A stretch of 64,000 nt of DNA from Antennarius striatus (GCF_040054535.1 NC_090780.1:2252001-2316000); one strand, 5' to 3'; counted from the stretch's first letter, positions 22,576 through 35,493 are shown. Notes: generated by a model from the sequence alone, not told the origin. Translations and numbers: made by a program.

Positions 22576-24380
22576 ATAACGTGGACTTTTAAATTATAAC
22601 CAGGACTTTTGGAAACCACGTTATAACATGGTTATAACATGGTTATAACATGTTCAACCCAAGAATTGACTTTCCCGAATCGGTTACAACAACAAAAAAT
22701 ATAGTTCCCGAACCAGTTAATAACATTCCTTGTAAATATAAATATATAATATAGGTAGGTAATAAAGGTAGGTAATAATAGGAAGGTAATAAAGGTAGGC
22801 AGTAAAGCTACCTACCTGTGGGTAGGTCGCTTTAGGACTTTTAAATTGGAAATCATGGCAATTAGTTTACATATTGTAGTTGTGTCCCTACAACAGAGGG
22901 GTCAAACTCATTTTCACTGAGGGCCACATCAACATAACGGCTGTCCTCAAAGGGCCAGATGCAACTTAAAAATGTAACTAAATGTATGTCTATATGATAT
23001 AAATGTAACTACTCCTTAATGTTTAACAACTAGGAATGTATTACTTATTCAAGTGATAAACATTGTATGTTTGCTTGTTGCTCTGTTATATTTGTCAGGT
23101 TATTAAACCCGCAGAACTCCATCAATCAAGGATAAAAACTATCTAAGCAAATAAAGAAAAATAACATCAAACACACGTTAGGACATTAACTTTGTTCAAA
23201 ACTTTTTGTTCAGAGTTAAATTGGGCTGAATTACTGCATTGTGGGAAATGTGGTTTTGGTCAAAGCACACGTTTGACCTATTTATTTTTAGACACTTGAG
23301 TTTTGACACATGTGCCCTACCGTGAACGGTACAGAACAGAGGATGGAGAATCAGAGGTAGACGGAGAAGTTGCGGCAGCTTATGATACAGCAAAGTTTCA
23401 AAGCTTCAAAGTATCAAAGTTTCAAAGTTTCAGAGCAGAGTCCAGGAAACTCACATTTTCTTCAAGAACGAGAAAAAAAAAGCCCGTTATTAGCCGTTAT
23501 TATTTTGAATAACCGATTCTGTTCCAGAACTTTAAAAAATATAAAGTTTTAAGTTTCCTTTTCCATCCTGGCAAAATTAAAAAAAAATCTTGTTTTCGTT
23601 TTTGTTCCGTGAACCAGCTCAAATCCCTGCCTTAAATGCATCGCCGAGTAATAAACAGTTAGAAATATTGGACTTAAATATAAGACAAGGGTTATATATT
23701 TATATTGTGCTATATTTATGCAGTATGCATAAAGAAAAACTTGCAGAAACAGCTGAATCTGCTGTTTTCCATTCTCTAGGTTGTGGGTTGGAGTGGAGGA
23801 TGCTCAGTCAGATTCCTGCATCCCAGTGTTTGTTGAGGTTTCACCCTACATGACAATTGCACAACTTAAAGACAAGGTACTGATGTTTCAGCAAATACTT
23901 AAATAATAATAAATAACATGTAAAAGAAAAAAATATATATAAATGATGAACTGAATCAATATGACTCTGATGTTTCCTTTCTTTTGTTATTCGCTAATAT
24001 ACAGTAATTATTTGTTATTGTGTGTTTTGTGCTTGTAATTTTGTATTTTTAATGTAATTCTTTACTGAATGAAAAGTAAGTTTATGTTACAGGGTTTTTT
24101 CATGTATTCTGAGTTTCTATCAGACTGAACTATTGATGAATCAAAGCTGTCATCCGTCCTTCATGTCACGTCCTCAGATCCACCTGGACTACGGGTTCCT
24201 GCCGGCGCTGCAGCGCTGGGTGATCGGGAAGCGTCTGGCTCACGACCAGGAGACTCTGTACAGTCACGGCGTCCATCAGAGCGGAGACAAGGCCTTCCTC
24301 TTCATCCTCTCTGCCAATGCTGCTCACCTCACGTGGCAGCAGCAGAGACTGGCTGAGGAGCAGCTTCGATTCGAGGGTCA

Positions 24381-24471
<91 letters not shown>

Positions 24472-25003
24472 GATTTTTTTTTTAAAAGTTAGTTTTATGT
24501 CATCTATTCACAGGTATCGTGGAGTCAATTCAATCAATGCAGCTTTTGCCCAGAGGGCTAGATGGAGGTGGAGGTGGTGGTGAAAAGAAACCTCCTCCCC
24601 CAGAGACACCTGCTCTTCCTGCCAGACCCCCCACTGGTATTACTACACCGGATTCGCCTGAACCTCAGGTCAGAATACAAACTGTTGCTTCATATTCAAA
24701 GTATTTTAATATCAGCATCTACACAGGTAAACCAGGTTCATCAATGGCTGTTCAAGCACCTTACATGCATGTGTTTGCCTGCAGCTGGGCTGGGCCTGCG
24801 CTATGTGTACCTTCATGAACAAACCAACGCGTCCCGGCTGTGAGATCTGCGGACACGAAAGGCCTGAGGATTACGAGGTGCCTGACATTCATCAGCCTGA
24901 CCAGTATGAGATTCTTCGAATTCAGCAGGAAGAGATGGCCTTGTTGGAGTATGAAAAGGTAACAACAGGATCCCCCCTAAGGATGTTTTCAGTTCATGTC
25001 AAA

Positions 25004-25042
<39 letters not shown>

Positions 25043-28000
25043 TGAGTGAGTATGGATTTCAATTATTCATAGCTCCCTTTTGATTGGTTGTCCAACATTT
25101 TTAAAATTATATATAATATCTTCAGTGTTTGACTTTCACTGTGTGCGAAATTTTAAAATGTACGGATTGTAGCTGCACACTTTTTATTGCCTCTGTGTAG
25201 TAGTCGTGAACCTGTGTGCTCTTTTACGCCCCCTCTTGGTGGAAGAAAATACTTTTTGATTTATTTACATTTTAAAAAAAATAAATGTAATTTAATTTAA
25301 TAATTTAATTGAAGGAGTTTATTTAAATTTGTTTTTAAAAATTTAATTACTTGTTCTTAAACATAAAAAATAAATCAGAAACAGATGTTTGACATGGCCT
25401 AATAAATACCAATAAACTCTGGGATGCTTTTTTTTTGTTCAGGTGTTAATTTTAATGTTTAGAACACACCAGGAAGCGCTGGTGAACTGTGGTTCACCAT
25501 TTGTTCCTCTGACAGTTCAATACAGATTACAAAAAGGAGGGTGGTGCAGGTTCAATAAAGCAAATGTGTGTCTATGTACCTTTCATGGGCCATGTCTCAA
25601 GTAAATAAATGTTTTTTATACTTTTTTTTTATAAATCCAGGACAATTTAATGCATCCAACGACACGTAAAGACGTTCCTTTTTGTTATTGGAGTTTGTCC
25701 CTTTCTCTTTTGCGTGAATATCACCATCTTTAGATGACAACAATCCACGAAAAGAAAAAGATGAAGTATGAATAAGTAAATAACGTCACTGCAGATGGAA
25801 GCTGTTAAAAGCTGATGCTGAGAGCTTCTGGCTTTTTAATTTTTAAAGATGTATTTTCTGTATTAGGTCATGGCAATTTTAAATGAATATCTCTCTGTAT
25901 TGCGATTGTCCTCATTTTTTCTCGGTGATGAAAGGCTCAGCAGGAAGAACGAGACAGGAACTACATGATGTTATTGGCAGCAGAAAACCAAGACCTTATT
26001 TCCACCACCTTTGAGATCGACTGCCCCATCTGCTTTAACGCCATTGAGCCAGGAGAGGGCGTTGTGCTCAGAGAGTGTCTGCACACTTTCTGCAGGTCTG
26101 AAATGATTTACGTAGCTTTTATCTCCCCTCTTATATATTTGAATAAGCTCACTTGAAAACCTCACGCTGTCATGTTTTTTAACTCCACCCACTACCTGTC
26201 AATCAAGCGTACTGCCATCACTAAAATATACATGTTTTCCATACTTCCTAATTTTGCTGACAGTTTTATTCATAGGCTTTCTGCAAAATGACACGCACTT
26301 CAAACTCATGCCGACTGACATTTTAACATCCAGTAGATGGCGCACTAGAGCGAATGAAGCCTCATGAAGCTTCAAACTGCAGCGAACTGATTGGAATGAA
26401 AAGCTTCAATGGTTCTTGGGGCTTCATCTGTCCATCACTAACTCTACATGGACTTCCCAGTTAACATCATTTTAGAGTGTCATAACTGTTCCAACAATTT
26501 TCACGTTTTTATTGTTTATTGTGGAATTTCCACTGGTTCCCGCTAGTCGTATATTATAAAACAGATAAAAGTGTTTTTATTGAAGTACAGCGTGAACACA
26601 TACGTGTCATGATTGACGAGACGTGCAAACGTTTTTTCCTGTGTGTGACTTCTTGATCAGAGAGTGTCTACACGGGACAATCGTGAACAGTCAGGATGCT
26701 GAAGTGTCCTGTCCCGACTCGTGCGAGAGCAAAATAATGGACAGAGAAATCAAAGCGGTAAGTGTGGGACACTATAACAGAAAAACAAGAAACCTTACGA
26801 GTCTAGAATAATACTAATAATACAGAAAAGAAGATATATAAAGCGTACTTCCTGATGCCGTCAGCCAATAGAATGCGTGTATGGTGTCAAAGGTGAAGCC
26901 GCACGTTGAGGTGAAGCCGCACGTGTTGATGCTAGAATGTGCAAGGGATTACTGTATTGCAATATTTGATTGTATAAGTTGTGTATTTATATCATTGATC
27001 TGCACTAAAATAAAATAAAATAAATAAAATAATAAATAAATAAATAATACATAAATAAATAATAATAAAATAAATAATAAATAAAATAAAGTAAGCTTTA
27101 TTTTATCCATAAAGGAACACGTGTGATAAAGTGTGTGTGATAATCTCAGTTTCTGCAGTATCAGCAGTAATGTGGCCGTTTAATTGGATGGTCGCGGTTG
27201 AAGAGGGAACTGAGCCGTATGGTGAAACTCTCAGTTTACCCATCAGTCTGAGTTCTATCCCTCACCTCCTTCCATGAGCCTTGAGTTGTGCCAGAAAGAA
27301 TTATTATTATGGGTCTAAGTGTCTAAAATGAGCTCCCTGTAGGAATTGGCTCTGCTCATCCTCAGGAATCGTTTGAGGAGCTCAGACTAGGGCGGTTGGA
27401 CTGGAGCCAGTGCTTCTTTGCAGCAATAGAAGCTGGTTAAGATGTCTCGTCTCTACCTCCCCTTGGACATTTTCGAGGCAGATACACTGTTCAGAATTCA
27501 ATGGATGGATTTTAGATCTAATCTTGCCTGGAAATGGCTCAGAATCCCCTAGAATGAGCTGAAAAGCAAAGCTGAGGAAATGGAGTTATCTGTAAATGAT
27601 ATTCCTAGCATGTTGTAACCATGAGCTGTCACCAGATAAGCAGAAGAAGGTGGATGAAGGGATGGATAGAGACAAATCTAAACATTTTGTTTGCGTGATT
27701 TTGCCTCATTCCTATGGGACAGAAATCAGAGATCCTCCAGCTGGCAGTAAAGGAACCAGTTTTCCTGCTTCTTTTCTCGTGCTCTTTCTCCCTTTTCTGT
27801 CTCAACTGTTACCACTTTCTGTTTTTGGACACAGCTCCTCACAGAAGAGGAGCACCAGCGCTTTCTGGAGCTGCGTCTGAACATCGCAGAAAGCTGTTCG
27901 GAACACAGCTTCCACTGCCAGACCCTCAACTGTCGAGGGTGGTGCATCTACGAGGACGAAGTCAACGAGTTCCACTGTCAGATCTGTGATGAAATCAACT

Positions 28001-29693
28001 GCATTCTCTGCAGGGTAGTTTTCTCTTGCTCACCTTTTTTAAACCCAAAAAAAAGATTTCCCCACTACTTAGTAATAGTTTAGGCATCAAATGCATTATG
28101 TTTTGTGTGTTTGCAGGCCATTCATAGCGGCATGAATTGTAAGGACTACCAGGATGACTTGCGCATCCGAGCAGAAAATGACCAGGCGGCGAAACAAACC
28201 AAACAGATGCTCGAGGTAAAGTTGTGTCAGGACTTTTTTTTTTCTCATAGCAACAACCTTATTTTAAATGAACAGAAAACACGAAGCACCACAACCATCG
28301 TGAATCCCTATAGTGTATTTTTGTATTGAAATAAATTCCAAATAAATTTTTAAATCTCTTAAACAAATCTTTAAAAAAAATTCTCATGAATTTCCCATGA
28401 ATCATGAATCCCTATAATGTATTTTTCTATTGAAATCCATTCCAAATTAATTTTTTACATTTCTTAAATAAAGTGATTTAAAATTATACTTAATTTCTGT
28501 TTAGTTTTCTTTTGAAATCCCCTTTTTTAAATTTCAATATCTAAAATATTTATTGATAGATAGATAGATGTTAATTTAGTCCCCACTCTGTGGCGGCATT
28601 GACTAATATTTAATTTAGAATTAATTTTTTTTAATTCTTTAGATGTTAAAATAATTCACTTGGGATTTACTGTGTTTACTTATAGTTTAATAAGTTTAAT
28701 TTGTTAAATTCATTGATGCTCATATTTATTGTGTATTAGATGAAACTTTACTTTTCGGTGACATTTGTGGTCCACACTTCCTGTGCTGCAGTTTTGCAGC
28801 GGGGTATTTCTGATTATACCACAAACCAGAGCAGGAAACTCTGCAGGGTCTTAAATCTAGTGTTTCATGTAGAAAAATCAAATGCTGTTAAAAATCAAGA
28901 AGAAAGAAGAAGATATCGTACAACTGAAAGGTTGTCAAATCGTTTTTAATGGTTTAATATTCTTTAAAATCTTGTGAATATTTTAGGATCAATAACAGAC
29001 AGATGTGATTTGTTGCTTTGATTAGATTAGCTTCTTTTGAACAGAAAGGAATGGTCTGATTTATTATTCATTAATAATCAATGCATTGGATTTTGGGGTT
29101 GAATTTAATGACAGAGATAAAAATAGTAGTGACACGAATGAAATTTATTTTATTTAAGCTTTATTTAGCGAGGAAAGTTTCATCTAGATACAAGATATAT
29201 TCTTAGGTGGTAGTGTTTTCAGTACCTTAGAATGATTATTTAATTCTACCACGTGATAAACTCTTTAATGTTTGCATATTGCACCATATAGTGTCTTATT
29301 GTATTACTGTAGCAGTTGTATAATCTTAGCATTACTCCCTCTCTCTTGTTTGTACACCTACAGAATCTACTTAAGAACGGAGAGGCTATGAAATGTCCAC
29401 GGTGTGACATCACTGTCCAGAAAAAAGATGGCTGCGATTGGATCTGCTGTTTAATGTGCAAAACGGAAATCTGCTGGGTCACCAAACAAGCTCGCTGGGG
29501 TCCAAAAGTAAAAAAAACAACATTTATTTACAGTCTTGGTTCTGTTTTTAGCCGAGTCAGCATTTGTGTTTGAGTTGTTTCTTTGCTTTCTTTTTAAAAA
29601 AAAAATCTACAGGGCAGAGGCGACACATCTGGGGGCTGCAAATGCCGAGTCAATAATCGACCCTGTCATCCCGACTGCCAGAATTGTCACTGA
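22106..29693 (+). CDS. rbck1: RBCK1 / HOIL-1, RBR-type E3 ubiquitin ligase subunit of LUBAC (12 exons, complete)
   Basis: Exons 22106-22145, 22231-22372, 23780-23876, 24178-24376, 24514-24668, 24785-24958, 25935-26095 (or from 25941), 26661-26757, 27835-28014, 28117-28215, 29364-29507 and 29613-29693 join in phase to about 522 residues (human about 510). Domains in order: ubiquitin-like, residues about 35-135 ([20 protein letters not shown]); NZF zinc finger from about 212 ([20 protein letters not shown]); RING1 from about 295 ([14 protein letters not shown]); IBR ([17 protein letters not shown]); RING2 with the presumed catalytic Cys in [10 protein letters not shown] near residue 471; and the C-terminal Cys/His tail ending CHPDCQNCH. 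In the family HOIL-1 joins HOIP and SHARPIN in making linear ubiquitin chains for NF-kB signalling and also makes oxyester-linked ubiquitin. The RING1 end is CPDSC, about five residues shorter than the mammalian loop as I recall it, with all zinc ligands kept. The ATG sits in a good context (GACCATGG). Confidence 0.97.
22443..22650. repeat. GTTATAAC palindromic minisatellite in RBCK1 intron 2
   Basis: The 8-bp palindrome GTTATAAC recurs many times, separated by CATG or CGTG, in two blocks (about 22450-22512 and 22573-22647). The right arm of the long inverted repeat lies between the blocks. A separate AGGTAGGTAATAA tandem follows at about 22754-22830. Confidence 0.9.
22894..23314. mobile_element. 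Non-autonomous hAT (Charlie-like) element in RBCK1 intron 2
   Basis: The left end CAGAGGGGTCAAACTCATTT and the right end TGAGTTTTGACACATGTG are inverted relatives of the CAGGGGTGTCAAACTCA ends typical of Charlie-type hAT elements. The 8 bp on each side are CCCTACAA and CCCTACCG, six of eight identical, as expected for an aged hAT target duplication. There is no transposase frame inside the 421 bp. Confidence 0.75.
24382..24469. repeat. (CA)n microsatellite at an RBCK1 splice donor
   Basis: About 44 CA units begin five bases after the exon 4 donor (24377) and fill most of a 137-bp intron. The donor itself (G|GTCAGA) is weak. Intronic CA repeats are known hnRNP L binding sites. Confidence 0.97.
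25007..25041. repeat. (TG)n microsatellite in an RBCK1 intron
   Basis: About 17 TG units start 48 bases after the exon 6 donor at 24959. Confidence 0.95.
25042..25934. other. RBCK1 intron 6, no recognised content
   Basis: AT-rich intron. No exon or named repeat was seen. The 3' end offers two nearby acceptors (after AAAG at 25934 and after CTCAG at 25940), which differ by two in-frame codons. Confidence 0.5.
26096..27834. other. RBCK1 introns around exon 8, with AT-rich simple repeat
   Basis: Apart from exon 26661-26757, the region holds an AGCTTCAA/GAAGCTTC-rich dispersed-repeat-like segment (26330-26440), a possible transposon end GGGATTACTGTATTG near 26946, and an (AAATA)n tract at 27005-27092. 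No other gene was seen. Confidence 0.45.
28216..29363. other. RBCK1 intron 10 with a degenerate tandem duplication
   Basis: A segment of about 60 bp beginning TGAATCCCTATAGTGTATTT at 28301 recurs at 28405 (TGAATCCCTATAATGTATTT), a spacing of 104 bp. A short GATA run is at 28553-28568. No exon is present. Confidence 0.7.
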
Positions 29694-32111
29694 GGCAAAG
29701 GTATAAATGAACATGCATGAAGCTGCAAGTGTGTGAAACACACACCTCCAGCTGATTGAGCCAGTTTTAGCAGCTACATGCGTGTGTCGTTTAATGTATT
29801 TTTAACTGTAGCTGTTTTAATGTTCTTACTTTGTCTGTTTTCCAATACGTCTCAGCAATCTTGTCAGTGAGGGACACTTTTCTTCAATGTGTGGTAACCA
29901 TGGCTACACAGATGCAGTATGGAGAGTCATCTCCATCTTTAGTGATATAATTATTATAACTGGTCTTTCTAACAAAAATATTTTTTGGTGTGATAAACTG
30001 TGCACGTGTTTTGATACACGAGTCGTTATTTTACAGACGTTTCAGAGTGTGGTGAAGGAAGTTTACATTAAATGTGTAAAATAATGTAAAATAAGCTGAT
30101 CTTATGCACTAAAATGACTTGAATACCAATGAACATATGATGCTGTAAGTATGACTTCATCTGAACTTGTTAAATTTTAAGTCCCTCAATGGCAGTTTAT
30201 TTTTATATCTATATATATCAGTTGTAATTTGTCTGCTTTCAGTGAAGCTTGTTTGGTTTCACAGAAAGCGATTCACTTATAGCAAAGATTGTTGTAAAAG
30301 ACACATAGCATTAACTTCAACATGAAGCTGATGAAGAACTGCTGATATAACAGGAGACACACTTAAAGATGAAGTCGTGTTTACACTGCAAGCTGAGTGT
30401 AGCCAATGTAACATTATGAAGAATGCTTTAAAGAAAATAACATTTAAATGTGGTATTAACTTGTTTAAACGTAAATGTTTATGATTAATTTAAAGGGACA
30501 AGTAGATATTAAAAAGTAAAGATCTTAAAAGCGTCTTTTATTCGTTGGAACTCTAATGGAAATCTGTGGGCTTTAAGCTTGTGTGTATCTTGTACACGTT
30601 ATCCCAAACGTGTTACTTCGCTCATGTGTAACCATGTGCAAAGCAGTGCTTTCCCTCTAGTTTATTAGCATTCACATGTACAACTTTATATTAGTATGGC
30701 ATACTCATTTTAACAAATACATTGAAAAAATGGATAACCCATTTAGTGCAATACAAATAAATGAAATGAGTGCAGATACAAAGTGCGTTACAATGCTGCT
30801 GTACAACTATTCTGTCAAGCACTTCAGAGCATCCCTTGGCCATGTTTCCAGGTCACTTTCATTTAAAACAAGCAGTAAACCAGTTTATAGGAATGGGATT
30901 TCTAAATATTCAGCTCTTCATGCAACAAAAACCTCTCAATATGCCTCTTCAACTGAGGAAAAATGTGTTAGCTAAGTTACACCCTACACTGCAAATGAAT
31001 GGGCTAAAAACTTGGTCAATACTTCATTTGTTAAAAGCAAAACATATCCTTAAAGAAGCTCAAATTCACTCAAATTCAACATCTTCAGCTTTTCTGGTTA
31101 GCAGCAAACAACTGAAACCTACGCAATCCTAGGTGATTTTTAACTCGATGTGTAATTGAAAGTAATTGGAATGACCTGGAGGGATACTGCAATACAAAAA
31201 ACTACATTTAAAGAAATCCCACTCACTTAATGAAAGGCATGTTCAAATAATACCACTCAAGGCTACACTTGCAAGAGTCGTTTGGTTCGGTCCAGTTTAG
31301 TGTCGTGACAGGCATTGTGAGTAAAGTGACACAAAAAAAATTAACCTGATAATTTGTGTTGTGATCCAAAAATATATATACATGAAGCCAAATCAGGAGC
31401 AAATCAATAAATTTACTCTTTAACATTTTGTTAAAAACTTGTCACAGGGAAGTTTAGCTGACCTCAATTTGTCCGAATTAAAACATCTATTCAAATACGA
31501 CACCTGCTGGACACTTGGACCCCAGAAGTATTTCAATTTTTTTAAGATACTTATTCAGCCGGCCTGTTTGCGGATTAATATTTATACAGTTGCTTTCACG
31601 CCCATAAAAAGGGGACTACAGTTAGTTTTGTAATAAGCCAAAATTTGGTCCCGGTATCAAATAGGTAACATGAGGTTTGACTGCACTGGCACACAAACAC
31701 ACTCATTCTCACTCTTAGTTGGCAGCATTTTCAAGTGTGGGGAGTTCTACAAGCTTTCAGCATAAATCTCTTAACATAACTCCATACCCGATCAATATAC
31801 CAAATATAAATAAAATGTACTCCTGACAGCATGGTTAATAGTTCTCTGAATCTCTGCAGTCCGCTGTTTATAACAGGATTCTTCATTTCAGAATATCAGT
31901 GGCTGTTGCTGTTCCACTGGTGTGTGCTTTTCAGCAGTCATTAACAGGCATTACGTGGGATATTCAGACTCATCCTCCACTGCAAAAGTGGTGCATCACC
32001 TGGATCAGTTAAGACAGTGTCATCGACTTCATGATTTGTGGTACTTGAAAGGCGGACCAGTTAGATTTAGAGACAGACAGCATGAAGTAAAGGGAGAGAG
32101 ACAGGAACTGT
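29694..32111. other. Convergent 3' region between RBCK1 and TBC1D20
   Basis: The two genes point at each other across 2.4 kb, which should contain both 3' untranslated regions. I saw no further coding exon, RNA gene or repeat family. Open frames near 30676-31132 overlap each other and have no domain signal. I could not fix either polyadenylation site with confidence. Confidence 0.5.
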
Positions 32112-35100
32112 TCAAGGAAACAGGTCCAGCTTGGGGGCCCACTCCAGGGCAGTGTTGACCACAGCGACAGCCGCTGCCCCTAAAGCCACTGTCAGACCCA
32201 TGACGGCCAGTCGGACGAAGCGCCGCACCGCTGAAGGTCGGGCCACGACTGAGTTTGCAGCCGACTCCTCCAAAGCAGCTTGTTTCTGTCTGCGCCGGCG
32301 ACGGAGGACGGAGTCCGGTCGCTGTTGAGTCGACGCCAGGTCAAAGTCCGTAAAGGTGGAAGCCGCCGTGCTGAGGAGGAACGGAAGTAAGAGCAATAAG
32401 AAAAGGCAAGTCCATGGAATTGTGACGTTCCGAGGTTAAGTACCTTTCATGTGCAGCTGCCTCTCTGGCCAGTTCAGAGGGAGGGAACTGGACAAACAGG
32501 TCCCCAGCTCGGCTGATGAGTGTTTCATACGGGAGATCCTGGGGGATCTGAGACAGCAGGTGGTGGACCATGGCCATGTCACATTCACACTCCAACACCT
32601 CCTCTTCTCTATACAGTACGATCTGCAACACAAGCACTCATTACACACATGACCAGGTAATGAAACGGGAAAAGGATATAAAGCACGAGAGATTTAGCAC
32701 TGAAACATGACATGACAAATGATTGGGATAGCAAAACTTGATTTGTTGTTAGGGAAGTATACAGCTGTGGTGATATAACTGAAAGAGAATGGGCTGGTCA
32801 TTAATATTTAACTGCTCAATAAACAGCATCATATATAATTTAAAGCAGTAATACGAGGAAGTAGAAGAGGAAATGGTCAAAACAAAGGATGAAATGAACC
32901 GGTTTCATCTCTTTCCCTGTTATTTTCTAAATGTGATAAAAATAGGCATGAAATAGTTTCTAAATCAGTCAGTCTCTATTATTACATGGAAGATTATAGG
33001 AAACTCACCACAGCAGCAAAGTAGATGGGCATCAGTGGATGGCAGGCCAGGAAAAAGTCATATAACCGGACGACGTGGCGGAAATCTGACAGGACGTGGC
33101 CAAACCAGGTGATCAGCCAACTGAGAGCGAAGACTGTACCCACCTCGGCTCTAACAAACAATACACAGGTGACATATATCATTTACAACGGCACACACAT
33201 CAGTATTGTCTGATCATGCAAAAGGTCAGAAACTACTGAAAATAGGAGTTATGTTGTGTGACTGATAATTGAAAGATAAAGGGGGCAAGAGTCATATTAG
33301 TGCTCTTAAAGGAGGGATTCATGACCTGTAAAGCTGGCTCAATAGGATCAGTGTGGTGTTAGAACACAGTCAGTCTTCACTTTTACTATAGGCATATTAC
33401 AAAGGTAGTGCATACAGAAAATCTATGGATTTTTTCCATCAAATAGCCTCAATATCGGAATATTGTCAATATCTTTGGTAAAGATACAATTTGTTTGTCT
33501 GCAGCTACGCCTAATGGCTGATTATTTATTTCTCCAAAATCCTGACATTAATGTTAGATGTTGGAGGACAAAACATATAATTTTAGAAGGAAATGAAAAT
33601 GTAGAGTCAATAATAATAACAGACTTCAAACACTGGTAAAAGTTCATATAAATTGTGATACATTGCAAATGAATATGATCCAATTTTTTATACTACTTTT
33701 GAGAAATTAATGGTTTCATTTGGCCTGCTATCAGCAAAATCAGGAGGATGTCTTACTGTTGCATGAAGTCATGCACTTCAGGGTTGACTTTTTCAATAAT
33801 AGGCATCAAATAGTTGAGAATGTGTTTAGTGTTGTCCATGGTGGGGTCCATGAAGTCCCTGAAAGACAGAACTGATTTAATTTTCTAGTCTAACATGTGG
33901 ACACACAACAGAGAAGGAATATTTAGAGGAATAAAACCACTGCTTAGATTTATGTCTATATTTATATATGCCAGGCACCTGAGATGATGCGTGGAGAGCT
34001 TTTCCACCAAAGCAGTTGCAAGGCGCTCTTTCACAACCAACAAAAAGGTGACAACAATATCATGGTATCCTTGGTAGTAATGCAGCTGAGGATTACGTTT
34101 CAGAACCCGGAGGATGATGTCAATTAGCTCTTCCTGGAGACCCTCCCGCTGCTCATCTGGCATACCTGTGGCACCAAAAACAAAATGCAGTTGTTTGGTT
34201 TGCTGTGCTCTTGAGTCTGAGAATCTATTGAAACAATGAAGGGTCAGGGTTCTTCTCACCTGGGGGGAACCTCCGCAGGGAGCGCTGGACGTCCAGCAAC
34301 ACCTGGTTGTAGTCTTTGTTGTTTTCACGTTCCACTGTTTCTGCATAAGACATGTAACCATCAGCTTTATTATACACTACCCAAAAACTGCACATGCTGG
34401 AATGCTGTGTGAAAGTATTAATTATACATAATGTAAAAAGGAGGCTGCAGCATATAAGGTATGTAGTCAACACTGCTGTGCTGCATGTGTGGACAACATG
34501 ATACCTGGCTCTTGATCCAGGATGTGAGGAGGGACGTTGAGAAGTCGCGGCCAGACTTGACAGCGAATCTCATCAGTCAGCAGTCCGCCTTCACTGATCG
34601 CCATCCTCCTCAATGCTGCCACATCCACTGGACTCACACAAAGGGCCTGTGTGATGTCAACAAGTTTCCTCTTCCGTCTGGTGTCCCAGCCTGTCACACG
34701 GAAATCATGTTTAACCCTCAGGGACCTATTAAAATGGCTACACATATTACCTAACCGGGTCATAAAAGGGCTGTCTCAGAAAAGTGCAAAGAAAAAAAAA
34801 GTATTACAGAAATATTTTTTCTCATTTCAATGCATCAGATCTTTTCCATTACTTCAGACCTATCCATAGATATAACGTTTATTGTATTTCTTTTATTATT
34901 ATATATGTTTATATGGAATTTGCCATTAGAATCCTGTTTTTCTTCCAATGGGGAAAAAACACAACATATGGAATATTTCCATGTTAGTGCACAGTTTATG
35001 ACTTCTGATTAAGATATAGCAACTATTGGGTGAATGTTTTGCAGGTGTGTAAACACAGACAGTGGGTCTGTGTCTGGGTTGTGGGGTGACTGGGAGCAAT

Positions 35101-35493
35101 GAAGATCATGTTTCATTATAACATGTCAGCATTACTGTATATATATATATATATATATATACACATAAAAACAACAAAAATGTCCCTTTCGGGCCCACAC
35201 AGTCCCCCAGGGTTAATTAGCTCAAGTATGTTAGCATGCAGTCCCATCTAACACACAAAATCGCGTAAGAATCTCATGTAGGTAACTGTAATTCGTAATT
35301 TTTCGGATGTTATGGAGAAGTCAAGTCAGCTTCTGCTACAATCACAAAACGTCTCTGACATTTGGAACAATAAGGATATTGTTTCTGTCGGTTAAAACGC
35401 TTAATCGTCCTAATTAATAGCATCAATTAAGCGACAAACCACATTACCGTTATTGACAGGCGACGAGGAAAGGACACCAGTCGAATGTTCCAT
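32112..35493 (-). CDS. tbc1d20: TBC1D20, Rab1-directed TBC-domain GTPase-activating protein (8 exons, complete)
   Basis: Minus-strand exons 35448-35493, 34505-34690, 34260-34340, 33979-34165, 33757-33858, 33009-33150, 32444-32622 and 32112-32370 join in phase to 393 residues (human 403 as I recall). The TBC signature includes DVAALRRMAISEGGLLTDEI, an IxxDxxR-type arginine finger VLLDVQR with Arg97, and the glutamine finger YYQGYHD with Gln136. Both sit exactly eight residues earlier than human Arg105 and Gln144. SWLITWFGHVLSDFRHVVRL follows in exon 6. The C-terminus has one membrane segment (AVMGLTVALGAAAVAVV) ahead of ALEWAPKLDLFP, fitting an ER tail anchor. The family stimulates GTP hydrolysis by Rab1 at ER exit sites and acts in ER-Golgi traffic. 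All splice sites are GT-AG. The start MEHSTGVLSSS was chosen because it is the first ATG in phase with exon 2. No lesion was seen. Confidence 0.97.

Noticed and set aside
24133..24583. Open frames with long Thr-His or Cys-Val runs
   Set aside because: They read through the (CA)n microsatellite in an RBCK1 intron; only the 24178-24376 part of one frame is a real exon.
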